Notes under the pieces: generated by a model
What the model was told of the DNA's origin: nothing
The model's input: the letters and a program-made list of their open reading frames with translations, nothing else
The model's database searches: none
Translations under genes and position numbers: made by a program
Part shown: one piece after another, positions 30,880-40,069 of the stretch
Layout of the letters: every line of letters starts with the position of its first letter
Numbering within the stretch: the stretch's first letter is position 1
NCBI RefSeq assembly: GCF_003347515.1
Contig: NZ_QEII01000324.1
Span: 434,001-498,000, forward strand
Direction: 5' to 3'
Origin: Rhodoferax ferrireducens
GTDB taxonomy: Bacteria; Pseudomonadota; Gammaproteobacteria; Burkholderiales; Burkholderiaceae_C
Length of the DNA stretch: 64,000 nt

Positions 30880-33003
30880 ATGAGCATATTCAACAAAGTC
30901 ACCAAGACCTTCCAATGGGGTCAAAACACCGTCACCATGGAAACCGGCGAAATCGCCCGTCAATCCACTGGCGCCGTGCTGCTGGACATGGATGGCACCG
31001 TGGTGCTGGCCACCGTTGTCGCCAAGACCGAAGGCAAGGCCGGCCAGGATTTCTTCCCCCTGACCGTCGACTACCTGGAAAAAACCTATGCCGCTGGCAA
31101 GATCCCCGGCAGCTTCTTCAAGCGCGAAGGCCGTCCCAGCGAGTTTGAAACGCTGACCAGCCGCCTGATCGACCGTCCGATCCGCCCGCTGTTCCCGGAA
31201 GGTTTTTTCAATGAAGTGCATGTGGTCGTTCACACGCTGTCCTTGAACCCTGAAGTTGACGCAGACATTGCCGCCCTGATCGCGGTGAGCGCCGCCTTGT
31301 CCGTCAGCGGCATTCCCTTCAGCGGCCCCATCGGCGCTGCCCGTGTGGGCTACGTCAATGGCGAATACGTGCTCAACCCCGGTCAGACTGCTCGCAAGGA
31401 TTCCGTCATGGATCTGGTCGTCGCCGGTACCGAAGCCGCCGTGTTGATGGTGGAGTCGGAAGCCCAGCAACTGAGCGAAGAAATCATGCTCGGCGCCGTG
31501 GTGTTTGGCCACGAGCAAGGCAACATCGCCATCAATGCGATCCATGAGCTGGTGCGCGATGCCGGCAAGCCGGTGTGGGACTGGAAAGCCCCCGCCAAGG
31601 ACGAGCCACTGATCGCCAAGGTCGGCGCGCTGGCCAGCGAAAAACTCGCCGCTGCTTACCAAATTCGCAACAAACAAGCCCGTACCCGCGCTTGCCGTGA
31701 AGCGTACGCCGTCGTGATGGCTGACCTGAAATTGGATGGCGTTCCGTTTGACAGCGTCGCCGTTGAAGGCATGTTGTTCGATATCGAAGCCAAGATTGTG
31801 CGCAGCCAGATTCTGGCCGGCGAGCCACGTATCGACGGCCGCGACACGCGCACTGTGCGCGCCATTGAAATCCGCAACAGCGTGCTGCCCCGCACTCACG
31901 GTTCTGCCTTGTTCACGCGTGGCGAAACCCAGGCTTTGGTGGTCACCACCCTGGGCACCGAGCGCGATGCGCAGCGTATTGATGCCCTGGCTGGCGAGTA
32001 CGAAGACCGCTTTATGCTGCACTACAACATGCCTCCGTTCGCCACCGGCGAAACGGGTCGTGTCGGTACGCCCAAGCGTCGTGAAATCGGTCACGGTCGT
32101 CTGGCCAAACGTGCCCTGATGGCTGTCTTGCCGAGCAAAGAAGAGTTTCCGTACACCATGCGTGTCGTATCGGAAATCACCGAGTCCAATGGCTCCTCGT
32201 CGATGGCTTCGGTCTGCGGCGGTTGCCTGTCCCTGATGGACGCCGGCGTGCCCATGAAAGCCCACGTGGCCGGTATCGCCATGGGTCTGATCAAGGACGA
32301 AGGCCGCTTCGCCGTGCTGACCGACATTCTGGGTGACGAAGATCATCTGGGCGACATGGACTTCAAGGTCGCCGGTACCACCAACGGCATCACCGCGCTG
32401 CAGATGGACATCAAAATCCAGGGCATCACCAAGGAAATCATGCAAGTCGCATTGGCGCAGGCCAAGGAAGCGCGCATGCACATCCTGGGAAAGATGCAGG
32501 AAGCCATGGCCGAAGCCAAGACCGAAGTGTCCACCTTCGCACCACGCCTGTTCACCATGAAGATCAACCCCGAGAAGATCCGTGACGTGATCGGCAAGGG
32601 CGGCTCGGTGATCCGTGCGCTGACCGAAGAAACCGGCACCCAGATCAACATAGATGAAGATGGCACCATCACCATCGCGTCGGCTGATCCCGCCAAGGCC
32701 GAAGAAGCTAAACGCCGTATTCAGCAGATCACCGCAGAAGTCGAAATCGGCAAGATCTACGAAGGCCCGATCACCAAGATTCTGGACTTCGGCGCTTTGA
32801 TCAACTTGCTGCCTGGCAAAGATGGGCTGTTGCACATCAGCCAGATCGCCCATGAGCGTGTCGAAAAAGTCTCTGACTACCTGACCGAAGGCCAGATCGT
32901 CCGCGTGAAGGTCATGGAGACCGACGAAAAAGGCCGTATCAAGTTGTCCATGAAGGCTCTGCTGGACCGTCCGGCCCAGACGGGTTCTGATCACCACGCT
33001 TGA
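30880..33003 (+). CDS. pnp: Polyribonucleotide nucleotidyltransferase
   Basis: This 707-residue enzyme degrades RNA 3' to 5' by phosphorolysis and joins the degradosome. It has two RNase PH domains (about 1-210 and 310-550), then KH (IRDVIGKGGSVIRALTEETG) and S1 (GKIYEGPITKILDFGALI) RNA-binding domains. I start at ATG 30880 (MSIFNKVTKTFQWG), with AGGAGA 5-6 bases upstream; upstream codons in the same frame are leader. Confidence 0.97.
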   Translation: MSIFNKVTKTFQWGQNTVTMETGEIARQSTGAVLLDMDGTVVLATVVAKTEGKAGQDFFPLTVDYLEKTYAAGKIPGSFFKREGRPSEFETLTSRLIDRPIRPLFPEGFFNEVHVVVHTLSLNPEVDADIAALIAVSAALSVSGIPFSGPIGAARVGYVNGEYVLNPGQTARKDSVMDLVVAGTEAAVLMVESEAQQLSEEIMLGAVVFGHEQGNIAINAIHELVRDAGKPVWDWKAPAKDEPLIAKVGALASEKLAAAYQIRNKQARTRACREAYAVVMADLKLDGVPFDSVAVEGMLFDIEAKIVRSQILAGEPRIDGRDTRTVRAIEIRNSVLPRTHGSALFTRGETQALVVTTLGTERDAQRIDALAGEYEDRFMLHYNMPPFATGETGRVGTPKRREIGHGRLAKRALMAVLPSKEEFPYTMRVVSEITESNGSSSMASVCGGCLSLMDAGVPMKAHVAGIAMGLIKDEGRFAVLTDILGDEDHLGDMDFKVAGTTNGITALQMDIKIQGITKEIMQVALAQAKEARMHILGKMQEAMAEAKTEVSTFAPRLFTMKINPEKIRDVIGKGGSVIRALTEETGTQINIDEDGTITIASADPAKAEEAKRRIQQITAEVEIGKIYEGPITKILDFGALINLLPGKDGLLHISQIAHERVEKVSDYLTEGQIVRVKVMETDEKGRIKLSMKALLDRPAQTGSDHHA

Positions 33004-33032
33004 ACTTGATTGTTTTTGTTTGTTATGAAATT

Positions 33033-33066
33033 GATAGCGCCTTACGCATATAGCATGAGCGCTATC
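33033..33066. repeat. Dispersed repeat, copy E, as a hairpin after pnp
   Basis: GATAGCGC and GCGCTATC form a perfect 8 bp inverted repeat around 18 bases. It shares the GATAGC start with the dispersed family but lacks the GGGCTAGAGG core. It could act as a stabilising hairpin at the pnp 3' end. No U-run follows it. Confidence 0.5.
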
Positions 33067-33073
33067 GCCTGAA

Positions 33074-34075
33074 ATGACCATGAAAGCTATCGAAATCAGC
33101 TCTTTTGGCCCACCCGACGTTTTACGTCTGGGTGAGCGGCCAATGCCTGTGCCGGGCGTGGATGAGCTGCTCATTCGCGTGTCGGCCAGCGGTGTGAACC
33201 GGCCGGATGTCCTGCAACGCACGGGCAACTACCCGGTGCCGCCGGGCGCATCGGATATTCCGGGGCTGGAAGTGGCCGGTGTGATCGAGCAGGGCGATGC
33301 GCAGGAAATGGCGCGCGTAGGTTTCAAGCTGGGCGATCGTGTTTGTGCCTTGGTCGCTGGTGGTGGTTACGCTGAATTTTGCGTGGCACCCATAGGGCAA
33401 TGCCTTCCGGTGCCCAAAGGCCTGAGCGATGTCGAGGCCGCCTCCTTGCCCGAGACGTTCTTCACGGTCTGGAGCAATGTCTTTGACCGGGCTCGTCTGC
33501 AAGCAGGCGAAACGCTGTTAATCCAGGGGGGCTCCAGCGGTATTGGCGTGACCGCCATCCAGCTGGCCAAAGCCATGGGCGCGCAGGTCATCGTGACGGC
33601 AGGCAGTGATGAAAAATGCGCGGCGTGCCTGGCCTTGGGTGCCGATCATGCGATCAACTACAAGACGCACGATTTTCAGGACGAGGTCAAGCGTTTGACC
33701 GGCGGGCAAGGCGTGAATGTGATTCTGGACATGGTTGCTGGCAGCTATGTCGCCAAAGAAATTCAGTGCTTGAGTGAAGATGGCCGCTTGGTCATCATTG
33801 CTGTGCAGGGCGGCGTCAAGAGTGAAATCAACGCCGGCCTGGTTCTGCGTCGGCGCCTCACAGTGACGGGCTCAACATTGCGGGCACGGCCGATTGCCTT
33901 CAAGGAAGCAATTGCGCAAGCGTGTCTGAAAAATGTTTGGCCACTCATCGAGAGTGGGCGTATCAAGCCGGTGATTCACAGTACGTTTGCGGCGCAAGAT
34001 GCGGCCAAGGCACACGAACTGATGGAATCGAACCAGCACGTGGGAAAAATTGTTTTGACTTGGGATGAGGCATGA
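33074..34075 (+). CDS. NAD(P)H:quinone oxidoreductase, PIG3-type medium-chain reductase
   Basis: This 333-residue protein is a zinc-free medium-chain dehydrogenase/reductase of the quinone oxidoreductase type, with SGVNRPDVLQRTG, the nucleotide loop GGSSGIGVTAIQLAKAMG, and no zinc-binding cysteines at the catalytic site. It most resembles the PIG3 branch, which reduces quinones with NADPH. ATG 33074 and ATG 33080 are both possible. Its stop overlaps the tpiA start by four bases. Confidence 0.88.
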   Translation: MTMKAIEISSFGPPDVLRLGERPMPVPGVDELLIRVSASGVNRPDVLQRTGNYPVPPGASDIPGLEVAGVIEQGDAQEMARVGFKLGDRVCALVAGGGYAEFCVAPIGQCLPVPKGLSDVEAASLPETFFTVWSNVFDRARLQAGETLLIQGGSSGIGVTAIQLAKAMGAQVIVTAGSDEKCAACLALGADHAINYKTHDFQDEVKRLTGGQGVNVILDMVAGSYVAKEIQCLSEDGRLVIIAVQGGVKSEINAGLVLRRRLTVTGSTLRARPIAFKEAIAQACLKNVWPLIESGRIKPVIHSTFAAQDAAKAHELMESNQHVGKIVLTWDEA

Positions 34076-34815
34076 AAAAGAAACTGATCGCAGGCAACTG
34101 GAAGATGAATGGCAGTCTGGTTGCCAATGAGGCCTTGATCAAAGGTCTTCTGACCGGTCTGGGAACCCCGGGCTGCCAGGTGGCGCTGTGTGTGCCCGCT
34201 GTCTATTTGGCCCAGGTGCATGCACTGTTGGCCGATAGCGCCATTGATCTCGGCGCGCAAGACGTTTCCGAGCATGAAATCGGCGCCTTTACGGGTGAAA
34301 TTTCTGGCGCCATGCTCAAGGAATTTGGCGTGCGCTATGCATTGGTCGGCCACTCCGAGCGGCGTCAATACCACTTCGAGACCGATGCCGTTGTCGCGGC
34401 CAAGGCTCAACGTGCGCTGGCGGGCGGCATCACGCCCATCGTGTGCGTGGGCGAGACCCTGGCTGAACGTGAAGCTGGCAAGACCGAAGAGGTGGTCAAG
34501 CGACAACTCGCCGCCGTGATTCATACCAATGGTCATTGCATCAGTGAGATCGTGGTGGCGTATGAGCCTGTTTGGGCTATTGGCACGGGCAAGACGGCCA
34601 GTGTCGAACAGGCGCAGCAGGTGCATGCCGTGTTGCGGGCACAGTTGAAAGCCGCCTCACCTCAGGCAGACCGAATTCACATTCTTTATGGTGGCAGCAT
34701 GAATGCGGCCAACGCAGCGCAATTGCTCGCGCAGCCTGACATCGATGGCGGCCTGGTGGGCGGCGCGTCGCTCAAGGTTCCAGACTTTTTATCGATTATT
34801 GCCTCTGCCCTTTAA
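34072..34815 (+). CDS. tpiA: Triosephosphate isomerase
   Basis: This 247-residue glycolytic enzyme has N10/K12 (GNWKMNG), catalytic H in VGHSERR, catalytic E in AYEPVWAIGTGK (loop 6), and GGSMNAANA binding phosphate. Length is normal. Translation is coupled to the preceding reductase gene by ATGA overlap. Confidence 0.97.
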   Translation: MKKKLIAGNWKMNGSLVANEALIKGLLTGLGTPGCQVALCVPAVYLAQVHALLADSAIDLGAQDVSEHEIGAFTGEISGAMLKEFGVRYALVGHSERRQYHFETDAVVAAKAQRALAGGITPIVCVGETLAEREAGKTEEVVKRQLAAVIHTNGHCISEIVVAYEPVWAIGTGKTASVEQAQQVHAVLRAQLKAASPQADRIHILYGGSMNAANAAQLLAQPDIDGGLVGGASLKVPDFLSIIASAL

Positions 34816-34853
34816 TTATTGGGTTTTGGTTGCTACATATTTAGGAGTATTCA

Positions 34854-35207
34854 ATGAGCGTTTTTCTAACCATCCTTCTGGCTGTTCAGATGATTTCCGC
34901 AGTGGCTATGGTCGGCCTGATTCTGGTGCAACACGGGAAGGGCGCTGATATGGGCGCTGCTTTTGGCAGCGGCGGTTCGGGCAGTTTGTTTGGCGCCAGT
35001 GGCAGTGCAAATTTTCTGTCGCGGACGACGGCCGTGCTGGCCACTGTGTTCTTTGTTTGCACCCTGTTGCTTGCTTATTTTGGCGCGGCCCGACCAGCGG
35101 CTCCTTCAGGCAGTGTGCTTGAAGGAGCAGCCGTCACAGCACCCGCCCCGGCCGCTGTCGTGCCTGTAACGCCAGCATCCGGTGCAGCACAAATTCCTTC
35201 CAAATAA
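34854..35207 (+). CDS. secG: Preprotein translocase subunit SecG
   Basis: This 117-residue membrane protein has two hydrophobic helices separated by a glycine/serine loop (QHGKGADMGAAFGSGGSGSLFG), typical of SecG. A proline/alanine-rich tail follows. It assists the SecYE channel. The order tpiA-secG-tRNA-Leu-nuoA is normal for betaproteobacteria. GGAG lies 6-7 bases before the ATG. Confidence 0.95.
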   Translation: MSVFLTILLAVQMISAVAMVGLILVQHGKGADMGAAFGSGGSGSLFGASGSANFLSRTTAVLATVFFVCTLLLAYFGAARPAAPSGSVLEGAAVTAPAPAAVVPVTPASGAAQIPSK

Positions 35208-35324
35208 TTGCTGCTGAAATTGCCTGTTTCCGTCAGGAAATAGGGCTATTTCAGGGTAAACTCTAGTTCTGTTTAGGAAGCAAAAGCCGCAAGGTTCCTC
35301 ACGCAACTTAGACATCTGAAAGCC

Positions 35325-35409
35325 GCCGTCGTGGTGAAATTGGTAGACACGCTATCTTGAGGGGGTAGTGGCGAAAGCTGTGCGAGTTCGAGTCTCGCCG
35401 ACGGCACCA
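35325..35409 (+). tRNA. tRNA-Leu (anticodon GAG)
   Basis: The acceptor arms GCCGTCG and CGACGGC pair fully, and the 3' ACCA is encoded. The anticodon stem CTATC/GGTAG holds loop TTGAGGG with anticodon GAG. The long variable arm between the anticodon and T stems and the T loop GTTCGAGTC fit a class II leucine tRNA. Confidence 0.96.
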
Positions 35410-35468
35410 AACAAATATGCTTGTTGTAGATTAATGCAGCAAGTAAAGACTTTGATCAGAATCCCCAG

Positions 35469-35828
35469 ATGAACCTTGATCAGTACCTGCCCGTTCTTAT
35501 GTTCATCCTGGTTGGCATTGCTGTAGGCATTGTTCCTCAGGTGCTTGGTTATATTCTGGGTCCCAATCGGCCTGATCCAGCAAAAAATTCCCCTTACGAG
35601 TGCGGCTTCGAGGCATTTGAAGATGCGCGGATGAAATTCGATGTCCGCTACTACCTCGTCGCAATTTTATTCATTTTGTTTGATTTGGAAACTGCCTTTT
35701 TGTTTCCCTGGGCGGTGTCCCTTAAAGACACGGGGACTCTTGGTTTTTTAATTGGTGCAGAGTTCGTTGGTGTTCTTGCCATTGGTTTTGTTTACATGTG
35801 GCAAAAGGGCGCCCTGGACTGGGAGTAG
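35469..35828 (+). CDS. nuoA: NADH-quinone oxidoreductase subunit A
   Basis: This 119-residue membrane subunit of complex I has three helices and the conserved loop NSPYECGFEAFEDARMKFDVRYYLVAILFILFDLE, seen here at about 37-70, which lies by the quinone site. It opens the 14-gene nuo operon, and nuoB follows after 3 bp. Confidence 0.96.
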   Translation: MNLDQYLPVLMFILVGIAVGIVPQVLGYILGPNRPDPAKNSPYECGFEAFEDARMKFDVRYYLVAILFILFDLETAFLFPWAVSLKDTGTLGFLIGAEFVGVLAIGFVYMWQKGALDWE

Positions 35829-35831
35829 CAG

Positions 35832-36311
35832 ATGATTGAAGGCGTATTAAAAGAAGGTTTTGTCACCACCAGTTATGACTCGGTGATGAACTGGGCCAAG
35901 ACCGGTTCGGTGTGGCCCATGACTTTTGGTCTGGCTTGCTGTGCGGTGGAGATGATGCATGCTGCCGCAGCCCGCTACGACATCAGTCGTTTTGGGGCGG
36001 AAGTGTTTCGCGCGAGCCCGCGTCAGTCCGATTTGATGATCGTGGCCGGCACGCTGTGCAACAAGATGGCTCCTGCGTTGCGCAAGGTTTATGACCAAAT
36101 GTCGGAGCCGCGCTGGGTGATCAGCATGGGGTCATGCGCCAACGGCGGTGGCTATTACCACTACAGTTATTCGGTGGTGCGTGGTTGCGACCGGATTGTG
36201 CCGGTTGATGTCTATGTGCCTGGTTGCCCGCCGACCGCTGAAGCCTTGATCTACGGCATCATGCAGTTGCAGCAAAAAATTCGCCGCACGCAGACCATTG
36301 CGCGTGCCTGA
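35832..36311 (+). CDS. nuoB: NADH-quinone oxidoreductase subunit B
   Basis: This 159-residue peripheral subunit carries the terminal iron-sulfur cluster N2. The cysteines are visible in GLACCAVEMMHA, GSCANGGG and YVPGCPPTAEAL. It hands electrons to quinone at the interface with NuoD and NuoH. Confidence 0.97.
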   Translation: MIEGVLKEGFVTTSYDSVMNWAKTGSVWPMTFGLACCAVEMMHAAAARYDISRFGAEVFRASPRQSDLMIVAGTLCNKMAPALRKVYDQMSEPRWVISMGSCANGGGYYHYSYSVVRGCDRIVPVDVYVPGCPPTAEALIYGIMQLQQKIRRTQTIARA

Positions 36312-36321
36312 AGGACTTCGG

Positions 36322-36930
36322 ATGACTGTTTTTGCTGTAAATCCTGAAACTCTAAAAAATACTATCGCTGCGGCGCTGGGTGACAAGATCAAGCACATCG
36401 GCGTTGCATTGGGTGAGGTGACGGTGGTGGTGGGTGCTGCCGACTATCTGGACGTCGCCAAAATCTTGCGCGATGCACCGGACCTCTGCTTTGAGCAAAT
36501 GGTTGATTTGTGTGGACTGGATTACTCCGACTACAAAGGCATTGGCCGTGAGGGTTCGCGCTATTGCGTCGTGCTGCACTTGCTGTCCGTTAGCCTGAAT
36601 CAGCGACTCCGCCTGAAAGTGTTTGCGCCGGACGACGATTTTCCGGTGCTTGCCTCGGTGACTCAAATCTGGAATTCAGCTAACTGGTTCGAGCGCGAAG
36701 CATTTGACCTGTTTGGCATCGTTTTTGAAGGACACAACGATTTGCGTCGCATTCTGACGGATTACGGTTTCATTGGTCACCCGTTCCGTAAAGATTTTCC
36801 TTTGAGTGGGCATGTTGAAATGCGCTACGACGCAGAAAGCAGGCGCGTTGTGTATCAGCCTGTCACGATTGAGCCACGCGAAATCACACCGCGCATCATC
36901 CGCGAAGACAACTATGGAGGCCTGCACTAG
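36322..36930 (+). CDS. nuoC: NADH-quinone oxidoreductase subunit C
   Basis: This 202-residue peripheral subunit matches the 30 kDa family, with WNSANWFEREAFDLFGI and HPFRKDFPLSGHVEMRYD. I use ATG 36322 with AAGGA 8-9 bases upstream rather than the in-frame GTG at 36298, which would overlap nuoB. NuoC and NuoD are separate genes, not fused as in E. coli. Confidence 0.96.
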   Translation: MTVFAVNPETLKNTIAAALGDKIKHIGVALGEVTVVVGAADYLDVAKILRDAPDLCFEQMVDLCGLDYSDYKGIGREGSRYCVVLHLLSVSLNQRLRLKVFAPDDDFPVLASVTQIWNSANWFEREAFDLFGIVFEGHNDLRRILTDYGFIGHPFRKDFPLSGHVEMRYDAESRRVVYQPVTIEPREITPRIIREDNYGGLH

Positions 36931-36942
36931 GCGGTTTGTGTC

Positions 36943-38196
36943 ATGGCTGAAATAAAAAACTATACCCTTAACTTCGGACCACAGCACCCGGCCGCACACG
37001 GCGTTCTCCGTTTGGTGCTCGAGCTCGACGGTGAGGTGGTTCAGCGCGCCGACCCGCATATCGGTCTGCTGCATCGGGCCACGGAAAAGCTGGCCGAAAG
37101 CAAGACGTACATTCAGTCGCTGCCCTACATGGACCGCCTCGACTATGTGTCGATGATGTGCAATGAGCACGCTTACTGCTTGGCGATCGAGAAGTTGCTG
37201 GGCCTCGAAGTACCTGTGCGTGCCCAGTACATCCGCGTGATGTTTGCCGAAATTACACGTTTGCTCAATCACCTGATGTGGCTCGGTTCGCATGGGAATG
37301 ATTGTGGTAGTTCGACGATTCTGATCTACACGTTTCGCGAGCGCGAAGATTTGTTTGATATGTACGAGGCTGTCAGTGGTGCCCGCATGCACGCGGCGTA
37401 CTTTCGTCCGGGCGGTGTATACCGGGATCTGCCCGATACCATGCCTCAGTACAAGGCGAACAAGGTTCGCAACGCCAAGGGTATTGCAGAGCTCAACAGC
37501 AACCGCCAGGGGTCCTTGCTGGACTTTATTGATGATTTCACCCAGCGTTTCCCGACGTATCTGGGGGAATACCACACACTGCTCACGGAAAATCGCATCT
37601 GGAAACAGCGCACAGTGAATATTGGCGTGGTAACGGCTGAACGAGCCCTGAACATGGGCTTTACCGGTGCCATGCTGCGCGGATCAGGTGTGGCGTGGGA
37701 TTTGCGCAAGAAGCAGCCTTACGATGTTTACGATCGTATGGATTTTGATATTCCCGTCGGCAAGACCGGCGATTGCTACGATCGCTATCTGGTTCGCATG
37801 GAAGAGATGAAGCAGTCGAATCGCATCATCAAGCAATGTGTGGACTGGTTGCGTGTCAACCCCGGCCCGGTGATCACGGACAACCACAAAGTTGCCGCGC
37901 CGGATCGCGAATCCATGAAGTCCAACATGGAAGAGTTGATTCATCATTTCAAGTTGTTCACGGAAGGCTTCCACGTGCCCGAAGGGGAGGCCTATGCAGC
38001 TGTGGAGCACCCCAAGGGTGAATTTGGCATTTACATCGTGAGCGATGGTGCTAACAAGCCCTACCGATTGAAGATTCGTCCGCCAGGTTTCGTGCATTTG
38101 GCCGGCCTGAATGAGATGTCAAGCGGGCACATGATCGCCGACGTCGTGGCCGTGATCGGAACCATGGATATTGTGTTTGGAGAGATTGATCGATGA
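36943..38196 (+). CDS. nuoD: NADH-quinone oxidoreductase subunit D
   Basis: This 417-residue 49 kDa-type subunit forms most of the quinone-binding cavity with NuoB. It has NFGPQHPAAHGVLRLVLE, DPHIGLLHRATEKLAE and the C-terminal VFGEIDR. nuoE overlaps its stop by four bases. Confidence 0.97.
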   Translation: MAEIKNYTLNFGPQHPAAHGVLRLVLELDGEVVQRADPHIGLLHRATEKLAESKTYIQSLPYMDRLDYVSMMCNEHAYCLAIEKLLGLEVPVRAQYIRVMFAEITRLLNHLMWLGSHGNDCGSSTILIYTFREREDLFDMYEAVSGARMHAAYFRPGGVYRDLPDTMPQYKANKVRNAKGIAELNSNRQGSLLDFIDDFTQRFPTYLGEYHTLLTENRIWKQRTVNIGVVTAERALNMGFTGAMLRGSGVAWDLRKKQPYDVYDRMDFDIPVGKTGDCYDRYLVRMEEMKQSNRIIKQCVDWLRVNPGPVITDNHKVAAPDRESMKSNMEELIHHFKLFTEGFHVPEGEAYAAVEHPKGEFGIYIVSDGANKPYRLKIRPPGFVHLAGLNEMSSGHMIADVVAVIGTMDIVFGEIDR

Positions 38197-38708
38197 TCAC
38201 AGAAGCTGTTCCTCAAGCAATTTCAGATGTTGCCATGGCGCGCTTTGCCAGGGAAGTCGCGAAATACCCTGCTGATCAAAAGCAGTCCGCGGTCATGGCG
38301 TGCTTGGCTATTGTTCAGCAAGAAATCGGTTACGTGAGCATTGAAAGCGAAAAGGTTGTGGCCAACTATCTTGGCATGGCGCCCATTGCGGTGCACGAAG
38401 TCACCACCTTCTACAACATGTACAACCAACAGCCTGTTGGCAAGTACAAGCTCAATGTGTGTACCAATTTGCCATGCCAGTTGCGTGATGGTGGACGGGC
38501 TCTCAAACATCTGGAGCAGAAGCTGGGTATCGGCATGGGGGACACGACACCCGATGGTCTTTTCACTTTGCAGCAATGTGAATGTCTTGGTGCCTGTGCA
38601 GATTCCCCTGTGCTGCTGGTGAACGATCGCACAATGTGTAGCTTCATGAGCAATGATAAATTGGACCAGCTGGTTGACGGTCTGCGCACCTGCGGGGATA
38701 AATCATGA
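38193..38708 (+). CDS. nuoE: NADH-quinone oxidoreductase subunit E
   Basis: This 171-residue 24 kDa-type subunit binds the 2Fe-2S cluster N1a with cysteines in CTNLPCQL and CECLGACADSPV. It belongs to the NADH dehydrogenase module with NuoF and NuoG. It overlaps both neighbours by four bases. Confidence 0.97.
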   Translation: MITEAVPQAISDVAMARFAREVAKYPADQKQSAVMACLAIVQQEIGYVSIESEKVVANYLGMAPIAVHEVTTFYNMYNQQPVGKYKLNVCTNLPCQLRDGGRALKHLEQKLGIGMGDTTPDGLFTLQQCECLGACADSPVLLVNDRTMCSFMSNDKLDQLVDGLRTCGDKS

Positions 38709-40057
38709 TGGCCGACAAAATTCTCGCCCAATTTCAGGCGACGGGTGTCCAGACCTGCTTTCATGATCGGCACATCAATCCTCAAATCCTTACTGACTTG
38801 AATGGTCGCAATTGGCGTTTGAAGGACTATGAGGCGCGTGGTGGGTACCAAGCGCTACGCAAGATTCTTGGAAAAGATGGTGGCGAGGGTTTGACGCAAG
38901 ACCAGGTTATCGCTGTCGTCAAGGAATCTTCATTGCGGGGTCGTGGTGGGGCCGGTTTCCCTACGGGTCTCAAATGGAGCTTCATGCCACGCCAGTTCCC
39001 GGGGCAAAAATACCTAGTGTGCAACTCCGACGAGGGAGAACCCGGCACCTGCAAAGACCGCGACATTCTGCAATTCAATCCGCACATTGTCATTGAGGGC
39101 ATGATCATTGCCGCGTATGCCATGGGCATCACGGTCGGCTACAACTACATCCATGGTGAAATCTTTGCCAGCTATGACCGCTTCGAAGAAGCACTGGAAG
39201 AGGCGCGTGCCGCGGGTCTGTTAGGCAATAACATTCTGGGGAGTAATTTCACTTTTCAGTTGCATGCCGCACACGGGTTCGGTGCCTACATCTGCGGTGA
39301 AGAAACTGCGCTGCTGGAATCTCTGGAAGGCAAGAAGGGCCAACCCCGGTTCAAACCGCCGTTTCCGGCAAGTTTTGGTCTGTACGGAAAACCGACAACC
39401 ATCAACAATACGGAAACCTTTGCTGCCGTGCCGTGGATCATCCGAAATGGGGGGGCGGCCTATCTTGCCTGCGGCAAGCCCAATAACGGTGGCACCAAGA
39501 TTTATTCGATCAGCGGTGATGTGGAGTTGCCGGGGAATTATGAAATCCCGATGGGCACGCCGTTCTCCCAGTTGCTCGAACTCGCGGGTGGCGTGCGCAG
39601 TGGCCGCCAGCTTAAAGCCGTGATTCCTGGTGGCTCCTCGTCGCCTGTTTTGCCGGCCAGCATCATGATGGACTGCACGATGGACTATGACTCCATCGCC
39701 AAAGCGGGTTCGATGCTGGGGTCGGGTGCGGTGATTGTCATGGATGACAGTCGTTGCATGGTCAAAAGTCTGCAGCGCCTGAGCTACTTTTATATGCATG
39801 AGTCGTGTGGTCAGTGCACGCCGTGCCGCGAAGGGACCGGTTGGTTGTGGCGGGTGGTGAATCGCATTGAAAATGGGCAGGGTCGTCCTGCTGACATGGA
39901 GTTGCTGAATTCGGTCGCTGAAGATATTCAGGGACGAACCATTTGTGCCTTGGGCGATGCGGCGGCCATGCCCGTTCGCGCCATGATCAAGCATTTCGGT
40001 CATGAATTTGAATATCACGTAGCGCACAAGACCTGCATGGTCCCCGCCTACGTCTGA
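38705..40057 (+). CDS. nuoF: NADH-quinone oxidoreductase subunit F
   Basis: This 450-residue subunit oxidises NADH. FMN/NADH loops GRGGAGFPTGLKW and CNSDEGEPGTCKDRD are present, and cluster N3 is bound by ESCGQCTPCREG plus a later cysteine (TICALGDAA). Its start overlaps nuoE, with ATG 38705 or 38708 as the exact start. Confidence 0.97.
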   Translation: MMADKILAQFQATGVQTCFHDRHINPQILTDLNGRNWRLKDYEARGGYQALRKILGKDGGEGLTQDQVIAVVKESSLRGRGGAGFPTGLKWSFMPRQFPGQKYLVCNSDEGEPGTCKDRDILQFNPHIVIEGMIIAAYAMGITVGYNYIHGEIFASYDRFEEALEEARAAGLLGNNILGSNFTFQLHAAHGFGAYICGEETALLESLEGKKGQPRFKPPFPASFGLYGKPTTINNTETFAAVPWIIRNGGAAYLACGKPNNGGTKIYSISGDVELPGNYEIPMGTPFSQLLELAGGVRSGRQLKAVIPGGSSSPVLPASIMMDCTMDYDSIAKAGSMLGSGAVIVMDDSRCMVKSLQRLSYFYMHESCGQCTPCREGTGWLWRVVNRIENGQGRPADMELLNSVAEDIQGRTICALGDAAAMPVRAMIKHFGHEFEYHVAHKTCMVPAYV

Positions 40058-40069
40058 GCGAGTCTTACG

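Noticed and set aside
30715..33228. 837-codon open frame opposite pnp
   Set aside because: It is the antisense shadow of a GC-rich, codon-biased gene; the translation has no recognisable domain and pnp is certain.
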